Of a stretch of 64,000 bases of DNA, positions 25,468-33,998 are shown piece after piece. Under the pieces are notes generated by a model. The model did not search any database. It saw only the letters and a program-made list of their open reading frames with translations, and was not told where the DNA came from. The position numbers and the translations under genes were made by a program. Position 1 is the first letter of the stretch. Each line of letters opens with the position of its first letter. The stretch lies in the NCBI RefSeq assembly GCF_947494555.1, contig NZ_CANLVF010000007.1, positions 62,001-126,000 of the forward strand. The letters run 5' to 3'. Origin of the DNA: an uncultured Roseibium sp. Lineage in GTDB: Bacteria > Pseudomonadota > Alphaproteobacteria > Rhizobiales > Stappiaceae.

Positions 25468-25953
25468 CTAGGACTCCGGGATACAGCCGACTCCCGATGC
25501 ATTGGCTTTCGCATCTTTGACGAGTTGGCTTCCGTTGACCACAAACAAAAACCGGTTCACGAGGGAATGGAAGAACACAAGCCGTCCCTCCACCACCGCG
25601 TAGATGAAGGGACTGCCGGCGGTGGCAAATCCTTCCGACAGCGCAAAGCCGCCGCAGCCTGCAAACATCGGTGCGTAGGTCTCGGGATTGCGCTCGAATG
25701 CGGCCCGGTTGCCTTCATTGACGAAGACCCATTCCGCACCGCCCCATGTAAGCTCGTGCCGCCGATCGCCTTTGCGCGGTCGCCGGTCCACGAAGTAGCT
25801 GACCGGGTCGTTCCCTCCGATTGCATAGCCAGTGATCGGATCAGGGACAAAAAGCTGGGGACGCGCGTTCCCAACACCTGCAAAAACACACAGAAGTGCG
25901 GACAACGTTACGGAAAGCCACATCCAGGTCTTTTTTTCGGGCCAGCTTTTCAT
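25468..25953 (-). CDS. Exported YHS-domain-like protein
   Basis: A 161-residue protein with an N-terminal hydrophobic signal (MWLSVTLSALLCVFAG) and a body resembling the YHS-domain family: GYAIGGNDPVSYFVDRRPRKG, WVFVNEGNRAAFERNPETYAP and FAGCGGFALSEG. YHS domains often bind metal near a Cys; a single Cys lies in the GCGG segment. Function is not known. No clear ribosome site marks the start; the ATG at 25953 places the signal sequence near the N-terminus, and a GTG at 25986 is possible. Confidence 0.7.
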   Translation of the reverse strand: MKSWPEKKTWMWLSVTLSALLCVFAGVGNARPQLFVPDPITGYAIGGNDPVSYFVDRRPRKGDRRHELTWGGAEWVFVNEGNRAAFERNPETYAPMFAGCGGFALSEGFATAGSPFIYAVVEGRLVFFHSLVNRFLFVVNGSQLVKDAKANASGVGCIPES

Positions 25954-26078
25954 CGATTCGGCTATGTAGAGTACCGAGGCTTGCACGAATCAGTTTGATT
26001 CTATTGCGTTCCAGCGTACGGGCTGAGGCACTTTAAAACAATGCGCCTCATCCGGCAGATGATGAGGAGTCCCAATTA

Positions 26079-26684
26079 ATGGCAAAAAGAGACTGGCGAG
26101 TAGCATCCCTGTTGAAAGCTGCGTTTTTTTGCTTTTGTCTGATTGCCGTACCGCATTTCGCCGTGGCTCAAACATCCGGTGCGGCGCCGATCGACAGTGC
26201 CCAGACCTACGATGAAGACGAGATACTGAAAACCGGGCACGAGTTTTTCGGTTCTGTCTCCGGCGGCCTTGCCTCCGTCATCGAACGCGCCTTTTCCAGA
26301 TACGGCGAACCGAACGGCTATATTCTGGGAGAGGAGGGATCGGGTGCATTCGTTGCGGGTGCGCGTTATGGCGAAGGTCACCTCTACACGCGCAACGCAG
26401 GCAACCATAAGGTCTTCTGGCAGGGTCCGTCCCTTGGATGGGATTTTGGCGCGGATGGCGCACGGGTGATGATGCTGGTCTACAGCCTGCCGAACGTTGA
26501 CTCGATTTACGATCGCTTTGCGGGTGTCAACGGGTCTGCCTATCTGGTTGGCGGTGCCGGGATGACTGTTCTTCTCAGAAACGAAACGGTCCTCGTTCCC
26601 GTGAAAGCTGGCGTTGGCGCACGTCTCGGTCTGAACATGGGTTACCTGAAGTTCACGTCCAAACCGACCTGGAATCCGTTCTGA
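26079..26684 (+). CDS. eipA: Envelope integrity protein EipA (DUF1134)
   Basis: A 201-residue periplasmic protein with a clear signal peptide ending FAVAQ and the DUF1134 core (GSVSGGLASVIERAFSRYG, GHKVFWQGPSLGWDFG-like, PNVDSIYDRFAGVNGSAYLVGGAG). In Brucella abortus the homologue EipA is a small beta-barrel periplasmic protein required for envelope stress survival and is regulated by CtrA; that knowledge is transferred here. ATG follows GAGGAGT. chpT lies 0.8 kb away and ctrA 11 kb away. Confidence 0.9.
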   Translation: MAKRDWRVASLLKAAFFCFCLIAVPHFAVAQTSGAAPIDSAQTYDEDEILKTGHEFFGSVSGGLASVIERAFSRYGEPNGYILGEEGSGAFVAGARYGEGHLYTRNAGNHKVFWQGPSLGWDFGADGARVMMLVYSLPNVDSIYDRFAGVNGSAYLVGGAGMTVLLRNETVLVPVKAGVGARLGLNMGYLKFTSKPTWNPF

Positions 26685-26745
26685 TCCCGACCCGTTGCCG
26701 CGACCCGCGGCGCAATGTCCGTGGGAACACGAGGGGTGACCGCTC

Positions 26746-28155
26746 TTGGCGGGAAGCCTTGTGTCGTCTAATGATTATGAATGGACTTGGGAGAACGACC
26801 GGGAACATGATGTGATTGAAGCGGTAATGTATGTTGCACTGGGGTTTTGCACGGCGGGTCTGATCGGCCTTGCAATTCTGCCTGCCTTTTACCGCAGGGC
26901 CGCCCGGCTGACCGAAGAAGCCCTTCGCGCGGTGAACCCGTCCAGCTACGCTGAAGTCAGGGCGGCGCAAGACCAGGCGAGAGCCCGTCACGCAATTGAG
27001 TTAAGGCGCGTGGAACGTCAGCTCGACGATGAGCGCGCCAAAGCCGCAAAACATCATCTGGAAGCATCCCGGCTGCGCACGGAAATCGACGTGATAAGCC
27101 GCACCCACAAATCGCAGGTATCGGATCTGGAATCCAAACTGGGCTCCTTGCATGGCGATCAAAAAGCGGTCGACCTTCTCACAGCCGAAGTGAAAGTCCT
27201 GAAAGAAAAACTCGCGGAAACCGAAAAAGCGCTCGCTGAAAGCTGGAAAACACCGGCTGACACCAACGCGGACGTCGGGACGGATGCCAAAAAAGACGGC
27301 GACGACGACTGGCTGCCGGCGGCGGACACAATGGCACTTGCAACCATCACAGGTCTGGAGGCGGAAGTCGCCACGCTGAAGGCGCGGCTGGCGAAGTACG
27401 ATCCAACCGTTGCCAGCGAAATCGATGCCGATCAAAGGGACGGAAAAAAGACGCGTCTGTCCCGGCTCGAAGCCCAGCTCGTCGATACCGAATCGAAATA
27501 CGTAACCGCACAGGCGGAAGTTACTCGCTTGTCGCTTATGCTCGAAAACGATGGGCTGAAGGCAGAAAGTCAGGCTGATAGTCAGGATGACACTCTGACA
27601 GAGCAACTCGATGAGCTGAAAAGAGAAAACGTTCAGCAGAAAGCTGAACTGACAAGCAAGGACCGCGCATTGGACCGGTTCGCCGGTCAAATCGAAAAAC
27701 TTCAGAAGGATCTCGCGGGAACTCCAGCCCTCGTCCAATTGCGGCAGGAATTCCGCGCCCTTGCTGAAAAGCTCGCCGGCCCGGGATCTGCTCCGGGCGA
27801 TGAGGTCAAAGCAACTGAGCCGTTGGCAAACACGGCATCTGACAACGACAAGGTCAAAAAACGGACCCAACGCGTGATGGTTCAGGCGGACAAACCCAAG
27901 AAGCCAGCCTCAATCAGAGTGAAAGCCACCAAAATCAGGGCGACGCCAAAAGAAGAGGCCGCTCCGAAATCCGCGGAGATTGCATCTGCCGCTGAAGCTC
28001 TCGTCAGCAGAATCGTCGCCTCAAATCGCAAAAGTGTGCCGGAAGAAAAGCCCGCTGAATCCAAGCAGACGGCCGCGGAGACAGAGGCCGGATCTGACCC
28101 TGGGACCAATGCGAAAACAAAGTCCAGCAAACAAAAAAAGAAAGATGTGGCTTGA
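26746..28155 (+). CDS. Membrane-anchored coiled-coil protein of unknown function
   Basis: A 469-residue protein with one membrane helix near the N-terminus (about 28-47, MYVALGFCTAGLIGLAILPA). Long heptad-rich segments follow (about 65-160, 200-270 and 280-350), then a Lys/Ala/Pro-rich disordered tail ending KSSKQKKKDVA. The TTG start at 26746 has GAGGGG 9 nt upstream; starting at the ATG at 26827 would still keep the helix. The cytoplasmic coiled coils and basic tail suggest a scaffold role, which is inference. It is 61 bp after eipA on the same strand, so the two may be co-transcribed. Confidence 0.75.
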   Translation: MAGSLVSSNDYEWTWENDREHDVIEAVMYVALGFCTAGLIGLAILPAFYRRAARLTEEALRAVNPSSYAEVRAAQDQARARHAIELRRVERQLDDERAKAAKHHLEASRLRTEIDVISRTHKSQVSDLESKLGSLHGDQKAVDLLTAEVKVLKEKLAETEKALAESWKTPADTNADVGTDAKKDGDDDWLPAADTMALATITGLEAEVATLKARLAKYDPTVASEIDADQRDGKKTRLSRLEAQLVDTESKYVTAQAEVTRLSLMLENDGLKAESQADSQDDTLTEQLDELKRENVQQKAELTSKDRALDRFAGQIEKLQKDLAGTPALVQLRQEFRALAEKLAGPGSAPGDEVKATEPLANTASDNDKVKKRTQRVMVQADKPKKPASIRVKATKIRATPKEEAAPKSAEIASAAEALVSRIVASNRKSVPEEKPAESKQTAAETEAGSDPGTNAKTKSSKQKKKDVA

Positions 28156-28216
28156 TCTTAACAAAAGAGATCGGTCACTTAGGTGAATGAAACGACACCT
28201 GACGAGCTTGCTGTAG

Positions 28217-28999
28217 ATGCTGATTGAACGCCACAATTCCATTCTGGAACTCGCTCGTCAGATGGGACGTGTCAGTGTCGACGATCTGGCCAAGCGCTTC
28301 GATGTCAGTCCGCAAACGATCCGAAAAGACCTGAATGAACTTTGTGACAGGCGTCTGCTCGCCAGAACACATGGTGGCGCGCTTCTGTCTTCGGGTATTG
28401 AAAACGTCGGCTACGAAGCCCGCAGGATCATCTCGAGCAAGGAAAAGGCCGACATCGGCGCTCGTGTCGCCTCGCTTATCCCCGACAACACGTCGATTTT
28501 CATAAACATCGGCACGACAACGGAAGCGGTCGCCCAGGCGCTGCTGCAACATCGGGGCCTGATGGTGATCACGAACAATATCAACGTCGCAAGCCTGATG
28601 CGTGGCTACACCCAGATAGAAGTGGTCATAGCGGGTGGTGTGCTAAGGCATTCAGACGGTGGAATTGTCGGAGAAGCAGCCGTCGACTTCATGCGTCAGT
28701 TCAAGGTTGATTTTGCCGTGGTCGGCGCTTCGGCGGTTGATCCCGACGGCTCGCTTCTTGACTACGACTACCGTGAAGTCAAAGTCACCAAAACCATCAT
28801 GGACAATGCCCGCCACGTCATTCTTGCGGCCGACAGCACAAAATTCGAACGCACGGCACCGGTCCGGGTGGGACATCTGTCTCAGGTCACGACCTTCGTG
28901 ACCGACCATTGTCCGGATCCCGGTTTTGCCCGAATTGCCAAGGAAGCGGAAGTCGAGCTGATCGAAACGGGATTGCAGGCCGGCATAACATCCCTTTGA
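28217..28999 (+). CDS. glpR: DeoR-family regulator, probable glycerol-3-phosphate repressor GlpR
   Basis: A 260-residue regulator with an N-terminal DeoR helix-turn-helix (RHNSILELARQMGRVSVDDL, FDVSPQTIRKDLNELC) and a DeoRC sugar-phosphate sensor domain (IFINIGTTTEAVAQAL, VIAGGVLRHSDGGIVGE, DFAVVGASAVDPDGSLLDYD). The sequence is closest to GlpR, which represses glp genes until glycerol 3-phosphate binds. It lies 23 kb from glpDK, whereas rhizobial glpR is often next to them. A regulator of another sugar operon is possible. Confidence 0.82.
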   Translation: MLIERHNSILELARQMGRVSVDDLAKRFDVSPQTIRKDLNELCDRRLLARTHGGALLSSGIENVGYEARRIISSKEKADIGARVASLIPDNTSIFINIGTTTEAVAQALLQHRGLMVITNNINVASLMRGYTQIEVVIAGGVLRHSDGGIVGEAAVDFMRQFKVDFAVVGASAVDPDGSLLDYDYREVKVTKTIMDNARHVILAADSTKFERTAPVRVGHLSQVTTFVTDHCPDPGFARIAKEAEVELIETGLQAGITSL

Positions 29000-29060
29000 T
29001 CCATTGATGGTCAAACGGCTGCGCTGCAGGTTACCAGGGGTGATATCGATGAAACTGGAT

Positions 29061-29136
29061 TGGCACGCCCAACGGGACTCGAACCCGTGTTTCCGCCGTG
29101 AAAGGGCGGCGTCCTAGACCGCTAGACGATGGGCGC
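29061..29136 (-). tRNA. tRNA-Glu (UUC)
   Basis: A 76-base cloverleaf including an encoded CCA (TGG at 29061-29063 on the plus strand). The acceptor stem begins GCGCCCA; the D arm contains GTCTAGCGG; the anticodon stem CCGCC/GGCGG holds the loop CTTTCAC with anticodon TTC; the T arm contains GGGTTCGAATCCC. The first acceptor pair is G-U. Confidence 0.95.
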
Positions 29137-29297
29137 GCACTGCCTGGAGGCCTTTGCTCCAAGCCAAGGATGGTGCGTATAAAACCGCACAGATAAAGAC
29201 GCAAGCGTTTTTTTCATTATTTGGCGCGCAAGCGTTCGCAACGCCAGGATTGGAACGACCGGCCGCAACATCCGGCGAAACCGATAGCCGGCCTCCC

Positions 29298-29654
29298 TTA
29301 CCTGGCAACAAAATCGGTCCGGCCGATTTCTACTCCGGTTGAAGGATCGATACGCAGCAAGGCAGTTTTGCTTCCCTCACGCACGAGAACATAAACGATA
29401 CCGTCCGAAACGGTTGCCTGCAGCACCTCCGCTTCGGGGCCAACGACGATCGTAGAAGCGAAATCGTCGGCAGACACTTCTGACGAACCGGAGTTGATCT
29501 TGTAGAGAATTGCTGCAAAGACAGCGATCAGACCGGCAAACATGATCAGAAACGATCCGAGCAGCAAACGGCGCAGCTTTGACTGAAGACGCTCTGCCAT
29601 TGGATCGAGCGGCGGTTCATTCTGGTCCTCATCCCGGAAATTAGGGTGTGACAT
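29298..29654 (-). CDS. Small single-pass membrane protein divergent from rluD
   Basis: A 118-residue protein with an acidic, Pro-rich N-terminus, one strong helix at about 29-50 (LLLGSFLIMFAGLIAVFAAI) and a small C-terminal domain (STIVVGPEAEVLQATVSDG, IVYVLVREG). It resembles the DUF6476-type proteins commonly encoded beside rluD in alphaproteobacteria; that match is from memory. The ATG at 29654 is preferred over starts deep in rluD. Its start codon shares bases with the rluD start on the other strand. Confidence 0.7.
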   Translation of the reverse strand: MSHPNFRDEDQNEPPLDPMAERLQSKLRRLLLGSFLIMFAGLIAVFAAILYKINSGSSEVSADDFASTIVVGPEAEVLQATVSDGIVYVLVREGSKTALLRIDPSTGVEIGRTDFVAR

Positions 29655-30678
29655 GACAAACAGTTCCCATGAATATCCGGCCGACCTGGACGCGGATTTC
29701 AGATTGACAATTGACGCAAGCGATTCCGGAAAGCGGCTCGATGCGGTGTTGGCGGCGCATGTTGATGCGCTTAGTCGCAACAGGATCCAGTCCCTCATCA
29801 AAGCCGGAGACGTCACCGTCGGCGGCGCGAAAATAGTGGAACCGAAATTCCGGGTCAATGAAGGGAATGCCGTCGTTTTGATTCTTCCTGAACCGGAAGA
29901 CCCTGAACCCCTGGGTGAAGACATTCCCATTTCGGTGGTCTACGAAGACGAACACCTTATTGTAGTCGACAAACCAGCCGGCCTGGTGGTGCATCCCGGC
30001 GCTGGCAACTGGACCGGCACTCTTGTGAACGCCCTTATCCATCATTGCGGCGACAGCCTGTCCGGGATCGGAGGCGTCAGACGTCCGGGCATCGTGCATA
30101 GAATCGACAAGGACACATCCGGCTTGCTGGTGGTCGCAAAGTCGGATCAGGCGCATCAGGGGCTTGCCGCGCAATTTGCCGACCACGGCCGCACCGGACC
30201 GCTGGAGCGCGCATACGCCGCGCTCGTCTGGGGAGCACCTTCCAATTTGAAGGGGACAATTGACGCAAACCTTGCAAGATCACAGACGAACAGACAGAAA
30301 ATGGCTGTGGTCAAGACAAGTGGGCGACATGCGGTGACACACTGGCAGGTCAAGGACAGGTTCGGGCCAGCGGATGAGCCCGCCCTTGCATCTTTGATGG
30401 AGTGCAGGCTGGAAACCGGGCGGACGCATCAAATTCGCGTACACATGGCCCATTTCGGACATCCGTTGATCGGTGACGGGGACTATGGCTCAGGTTTCAA
30501 AACCAAGATTAACCGTCTTGAAGAGCCTTTGAAAAGTGTCGTCGGCAGCTTCGACCGACAGGCACTTCACGCCGGATTGCTTGCTTTCGAACACCCTGCA
30601 AATGGGAAGACTTTGCGTTTCGAAAGCCCCTATCCAGCTGATTTTGCAAATCTTTTGTCTGCATTACAAATTTTTTAG
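29653..30678 (+). CDS. rluD: Ribosomal large-subunit pseudouridine synthase, RluD type
   Basis: A 341-residue enzyme with an N-terminal S4 RNA-binding domain (KRLDAVLAAHVDALSRNRIQ) and a catalytic domain whose active Asp is in VHRIDKDTSGLLVVAKS. RluD makes pseudouridines in 23S rRNA helix 69; RluC is similar in size, so the exact target is not certain. The ATG follows AGGGTG. It precedes rpoH, separated by 178 bp, a pairing seen in many alphaproteobacteria. Confidence 0.9.
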   Translation: MTNSSHEYPADLDADFRLTIDASDSGKRLDAVLAAHVDALSRNRIQSLIKAGDVTVGGAKIVEPKFRVNEGNAVVLILPEPEDPEPLGEDIPISVVYEDEHLIVVDKPAGLVVHPGAGNWTGTLVNALIHHCGDSLSGIGGVRRPGIVHRIDKDTSGLLVVAKSDQAHQGLAAQFADHGRTGPLERAYAALVWGAPSNLKGTIDANLARSQTNRQKMAVVKTSGRHAVTHWQVKDRFGPADEPALASLMECRLETGRTHQIRVHMAHFGHPLIGDGDYGSGFKTKINRLEEPLKSVVGSFDRQALHAGLLAFEHPANGKTLRFESPYPADFANLLSALQIF

Positions 30679-30856
30679 GATGGTTTTCTGAAAACTTGCC
30701 ATGCAATCGGCAATTTCCAACCTATATTAGAATTTCTTGTGTGCCTTAACGGACACGATTCCGCGTCCGCCTCTTCTCTCAAACGACTTGCTTGCGTAAA
30801 TCTTCGGAGCAACGGGAGAATGGGGGATGTGAACATAACGAAAGGGGGTGCATGCT
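30679..30856 (+). promoter_or_regulatory. rpoH upstream region
   Basis: 178 bp before rpoH. It holds an A/T-rich block with TATATT at 30723 and CTTGCC at 30695, but the spacing between them (about 21-22 bp) is too long for a normal promoter, so no start is assigned. The ribosome site GGGGG lies just before the rpoH ATG. Confidence 0.4.
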
Positions 30857-31747
30857 ATGGCCCAAAACGTACCTACTCTCACAGCCGGGGAAGGCGGACT
30901 TAGCCGATACCTGGACGAGATTCGTAAGTTTCCCATGCTGCAGCCGCAGGAAGAGTACATGCTCGCCAAGCGCTACAAGGAGCATGAGGACCCTGCAGCT
31001 GCCGAACGCCTCGTAAATTCTCACCTTCGTCTCGTCGCGAAAATCGCGATGGGTTACCGCGGCTATGGTCTGCCGATCGGCGAAGTCGTGTCGGAAGGAA
31101 ATGTCGGCCTCATGCAGGCCGTGAAGCGCTTCGAACCCGACAAGGGTTTCCGGCTTGCCACATATGCGATGTGGTGGATCAAGGCCGCCATTCAGGAATA
31201 CATTCTGCGTTCCTGGTCCCTCGTGAAAATGGGGACCACGGCAAACCAGAAACGTCTGTTCTTCAACCTGCGTCGCCTCAAAGGCAAGATCCAGGCTCTG
31301 GACGAGGGCGATCTGAAGCCTCACCAGGTCAAGGAGATCGCCACACGCCTGGGTGTTTCCGAAGAAGAAGTGATATCCATGAACCGTCGTCTTGGCGGTG
31401 ATGCCAGCCTAAACGCACCTGTGCGGGCCGAAGCCGATGCGGGCGAATGGCAGGACTGGCTCGTCGATGAAAGCGACAGCCAGGAAACGCTTCTGGCCAA
31501 CCAGGAAGAACTGGACATGCGCCGCAAGCTGTTGAGCGACGCGATGAGTGTTCTCAATGACCGCGAGCGCCGCATTTTCGAAGCGCGCCGGTTGGCGGAA
31601 GATCCGATGACACTGGAAGATCTGTCTGGTGAATTCGGCGTAAGCCGCGAACGCGTCCGCCAGATCGAAGTGCGAGCCTTTGAAAAGGTTCAAAAGGCTG
31701 TTCGCAACAATGCGCGTGCCCAGGAGCACCAGCAACCGGTAGCCTGA
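30857..31747 (+). CDS. rpoH: Heat-shock sigma factor RpoH (sigma-32)
   Basis: A 296-residue sigma-70-family factor. Region 2 has NSHLRLVAKIAMGYRGYGLP and the promoter-melting YAMWWIKAAIQEYILRS; the RpoH box is QKRLFFNLRRLK; region 4.2 is SGEFGVSRERVRQIEVRAFEK. It directs RNA polymerase to heat-shock and envelope-stress promoters. The ATG at 30857 is chosen over a GTG three codons earlier because AGGGGG precedes it at the right distance. A strong terminator follows. Alphaproteobacteria often have a second RpoH elsewhere. Confidence 0.95.
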   Translation: MAQNVPTLTAGEGGLSRYLDEIRKFPMLQPQEEYMLAKRYKEHEDPAAAERLVNSHLRLVAKIAMGYRGYGLPIGEVVSEGNVGLMQAVKRFEPDKGFRLATYAMWWIKAAIQEYILRSWSLVKMGTTANQKRLFFNLRRLKGKIQALDEGDLKPHQVKEIATRLGVSEEEVISMNRRLGGDASLNAPVRAEADAGEWQDWLVDESDSQETLLANQEELDMRRKLLSDAMSVLNDRERRIFEARRLAEDPMTLEDLSGEFGVSRERVRQIEVRAFEKVQKAVRNNARAQEHQQPVA

Positions 31748-31773
31748 GGTCAGTAACGCGAAAGCTTGAAACA

Positions 31774-31803
31774 AAAAACGCCGGAGACCTCTCCGGCGTT
31801 TTT
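31774..31803. terminator. Bidirectional terminator between rpoH and thiY-like gene
   Basis: A 13-bp stem AAAAACGCCGGAG / CTCCGGCGTTTTT with an ACCT loop. It ends rpoH rightward and lies beyond the stop of the leftward binding-protein gene. Confidence 0.93.
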
Positions 31804-31869
31804 GGTTTCAAAGGGTGGCAAATGATCTTCAGGCACTAAGACCTGCGTGTTCAGTCTGCTTCACACCTC

Positions 31870-32811
31870 TTACCGTATTTCGACAGCATAGGTTTCAACG
31901 GGCACAGTTTTGCTGATCAGTCCCGCCTCTGCCATGAATTCGGCGAACCGTTGATAACGTCCTTCATCCAGCGCACCCGGACGCTTGGCAAAACGGGGCA
32001 GCGTGTCCGTCCAGGCGCGTTTGTTGAGTTCGTCATTCAGATGCGGATACGCCTCGATAAATGCGTTCCAGGCTTCGTCCGGATGATTGGTCAGGTAGAT
32101 CGTCGCGGCTTCGACAGCCGCCAGGAATTTTGCAAACCGCGGATCACCGGTCTGGTCCTTGTTCACGACGTAGATCAACTCATCGAAAATCGGAACACCG
32201 TTTTCTTCCGGAAAGAATGCGGTTCCTTCCTTGCCTTCAATCTCGATCTGGGTCAGTTCGAAATTGCGATACGCCCCGATAACCGCATCCACCTGGCCCG
32301 ACATGAGTGCGGGAGACAAGGCAAAATTCACATTGATCAGTTCCACGTCGTCAATCGTCAGGTCGACGGACCGCAGCATCTGGCCAAGCATGGCGTCTTC
32401 AAAACCGGAGACGGAAAAGCCGATTGTCTTGCCCTTCAGATCCTTCAACTCCTTGATCGGCCCGTCTTTCAGAACGATCAGAGAGTTCAGCGGTGTTTCG
32501 ACCAGTGTCCCGATCCAGGCAACTGGCAGCCCCTCTTCGATATGCGCATGAAGTGTCGGTTGATAGGAAATCGCAATGTCCCCCTGGCCGGCCGCAACCA
32601 GCTTTGGCGGCATCGCGGGATCAGCCGGCTCGATCAGTTCCACTTCCAGGCCTTCCGCTTCAAAAAAACCCTTGGTTTGAGCGGTGATCACCGGTGCATG
32701 GTCGGGATTTGTGAACCAGTCCAGCAACACCGTGAGTTTTTCGGCGGCATGTGCCGGTGTCCCCGCGATCAATGCGGCTGCAACGGATAGGGACAACAGG
32801 GTCTTCTTCAT
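31870..32811 (-). CDS. thiY: Thiamin-precursor (pyrimidine) ABC transporter binding protein, ThiY-like
   Basis: A 313-residue periplasmic protein of the NMT1/THI5-like family with a signal peptide ending PAHA, then LTVLLDWFTNPDHAPVITAQ and the family signature PPKLVAAGQGDIAISYQPT. In Bacillus the homologue binds N-formyl-aminopyrimidine for salvage of the thiamin pyrimidine. The upstream TPP riboswitch supports this substrate class. The ATG follows GGAGG and is 22 bp after the permease gene. Confidence 0.88.
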   Translation of the reverse strand: MKKTLLSLSVAAALIAGTPAHAAEKLTVLLDWFTNPDHAPVITAQTKGFFEAEGLEVELIEPADPAMPPKLVAAGQGDIAISYQPTLHAHIEEGLPVAWIGTLVETPLNSLIVLKDGPIKELKDLKGKTIGFSVSGFEDAMLGQMLRSVDLTIDDVELINVNFALSPALMSGQVDAVIGAYRNFELTQIEIEGKEGTAFFPEENGVPIFDELIYVVNKDQTGDPRFAKFLAAVEAATIYLTNHPDEAWNAFIEAYPHLNDELNKRAWTDTLPRFAKRPGALDEGRYQRFAEFMAEAGLISKTVPVETYAVEIR

Positions 32812-32833
32812 TCAATCCTCCAGAATTTGGCGG

Positions 32834-33589
32834 TCAGTCTTCGACCTGCCAGGGAACAAGAATTCGGGTGAGATGTTCGACGGCATAGCGCATGGCCAGC
32901 ACCATCAGCGCCAGCAGGATGACTGCGGCAAAAAGGACGTCGGCGTTGCCGCGGGCATTCGCCTGCAGCATGATGAAGGCGAGCCCGCCCTTGGCGCCTG
33001 CCCACTCGCCCACCACGGCTCCGATAGGCGCAAAAACCGCGGCAACACGAATGCCAGAGGCGAACGCCGGCAGCGCTGCGGGAAGCCTAAAGACTATGAG
33101 CTCCTGAAAGCGCGAGACCCGATAGAGCCTTGCAAGATCGGACAGGCCGGGATCGAGGCGTCGCAGTCCGTCATAAACGGTAGAGGTAACGGTGAAAAAG
33201 ATCACCAGAATTGTCATGACGATTTTGGAAGACATTCCAAAGCCGAGCCACAAAACCAGGACAGGTGCGATGGCAAAGACCGGAAGTGCCTGCGTCACCA
33301 GTATCGTTGGCATCACGACGCGTCCGGCAAGCGGGAACAGCCAGACCGCAACGGCCAGCATCGAGCCGCACAAGACCCCAAGTGCAAATCCGATAATTGT
33401 CTCCGACGCGGTAATGCCGGCGTGATGCAACAAAAAGGATGCGTTGTCCGGGAAAGCCCGTATCACCTCAAGAGGACCGGGCAGCATGAACGAGGGCGGT
33501 TGCAACAACGCGACCAGAAGCGCCCATACGCCAAAGACCACAAGCACTGAAAAAAGAAACTTCGATGCAACGGAGAGCAGTGCTTTCAT
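32834..33589 (-). CDS. thiX: Pyrimidine ABC transporter permease, ThiX-like
   Basis: A 251-residue BPD_transp_1 permease with about six helices and the coupling loop EAA-like segment LDPGLSDLARLYRVSRFQEL before FRLPAALPAFASGIRVAAVFA. Chosen ATG 33589 has GGGGGA 5-6 nt upstream; the frame is open for a further 59 codons upstream but with no family-like sequence. It forms an operon with the ThiY-like protein under a TPP riboswitch. The ATPase partner (ThiZ) is not encoded in this operon. Confidence 0.88.
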   Translation of the reverse strand: MKALLSVASKFLFSVLVVFGVWALLVALLQPPSFMLPGPLEVIRAFPDNASFLLHHAGITASETIIGFALGVLCGSMLAVAVWLFPLAGRVVMPTILVTQALPVFAIAPVLVLWLGFGMSSKIVMTILVIFFTVTSTVYDGLRRLDPGLSDLARLYRVSRFQELIVFRLPAALPAFASGIRVAAVFAPIGAVVGEWAGAKGGLAFIMLQANARGNADVLFAAVILLALMVLAMRYAVEHLTRILVPWQVED

Positions 33590-33825
33590 GCACGTCCCCC
33601 GGCCGCATACGGCACCCAAATACATCTTTTTGAGGCATACTGTCTTCGCAATTGCAAAGACTGCCGCCATGGCAGACCAGAACGCATAGGATCTCCCGTC
33701 CCCGGACCGGAGCATCACATGCACTTTCAGATACACGCAGATGCACCGCACCATTGGCGCAATCAACGCTCAACGGTTGATCTTGCCGAAAATGACAATG
33801 GAGATCCGGGAATAGGCTAAGGATT
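33590..33825 (-). other. Long leader between TPP aptamer and thiX
   Basis: About 240 nt of leader. It holds a hairpin ATCAAC/GTTGAT at 33762-33781 (8-nt loop) and a small CTGCC/GGCAG hairpin at 33661-33675. No T-run terminator is seen, so the expression platform is not located. Confidence 0.5.
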
Positions 33826-33914
33826 CCGTCCCTTCGCCGGCATGACCCGGATCAGGTTCTAAGGGTTCGGCTGTTCGCCATCTCAGTTCCGGAATTCGGA
33901 ACACCCCTCGGACC
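33826..33914 (-). ncRNA. TPP (thiamin pyrophosphate) riboswitch
   Basis: On the minus strand the sequence shows GAGGGGTG, CTGAGATGG, then AACCCTTAGAACCTGATC and GTCATGCCGGCGAAGGGA, the full conserved core of the thi-box. P1 is short: GTCC (33910-33913) with GGAC (33828-33831). It should turn off the pyrimidine uptake operon when thiamin pyrophosphate is abundant. Confidence 0.95.
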
Positions 33915-33934
33915 AAGGCGGAAGATGCCTTGGT
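33912..33934 (-). other. Hairpin overlapping the 5' side of the TPP aptamer P1
   Basis: ACCAAGGC (33912-33919) pairs with GCCTTGGT (33927-33934), loop 7 nt. It could end the upstream 604-residue gene's transcript, but there is no T tract. Its 3' arm shares bases with P1 of the riboswitch. Confidence 0.5.
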
Positions 33935-33998
33935 TGGTCAGAAAAGGCAAGTTGTGCGACGACAACTTTTTTGGTCAAACGCGACACGGGCCCGGAAA

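Noticed and set aside
30695..30730. RpoH- or sigma-70-type promoter upstream of rpoH
   Set aside because: The CTTGCC and CCTATATT elements are about 22 bp apart, too far for either promoter class.
33590..33766. In-frame N-terminal extension of the ThiX-like permease
   Set aside because: No ribosome site fits the upstream start and the extra residues do not resemble the permease family, whereas GGGGGA precedes the ATG at 33589.
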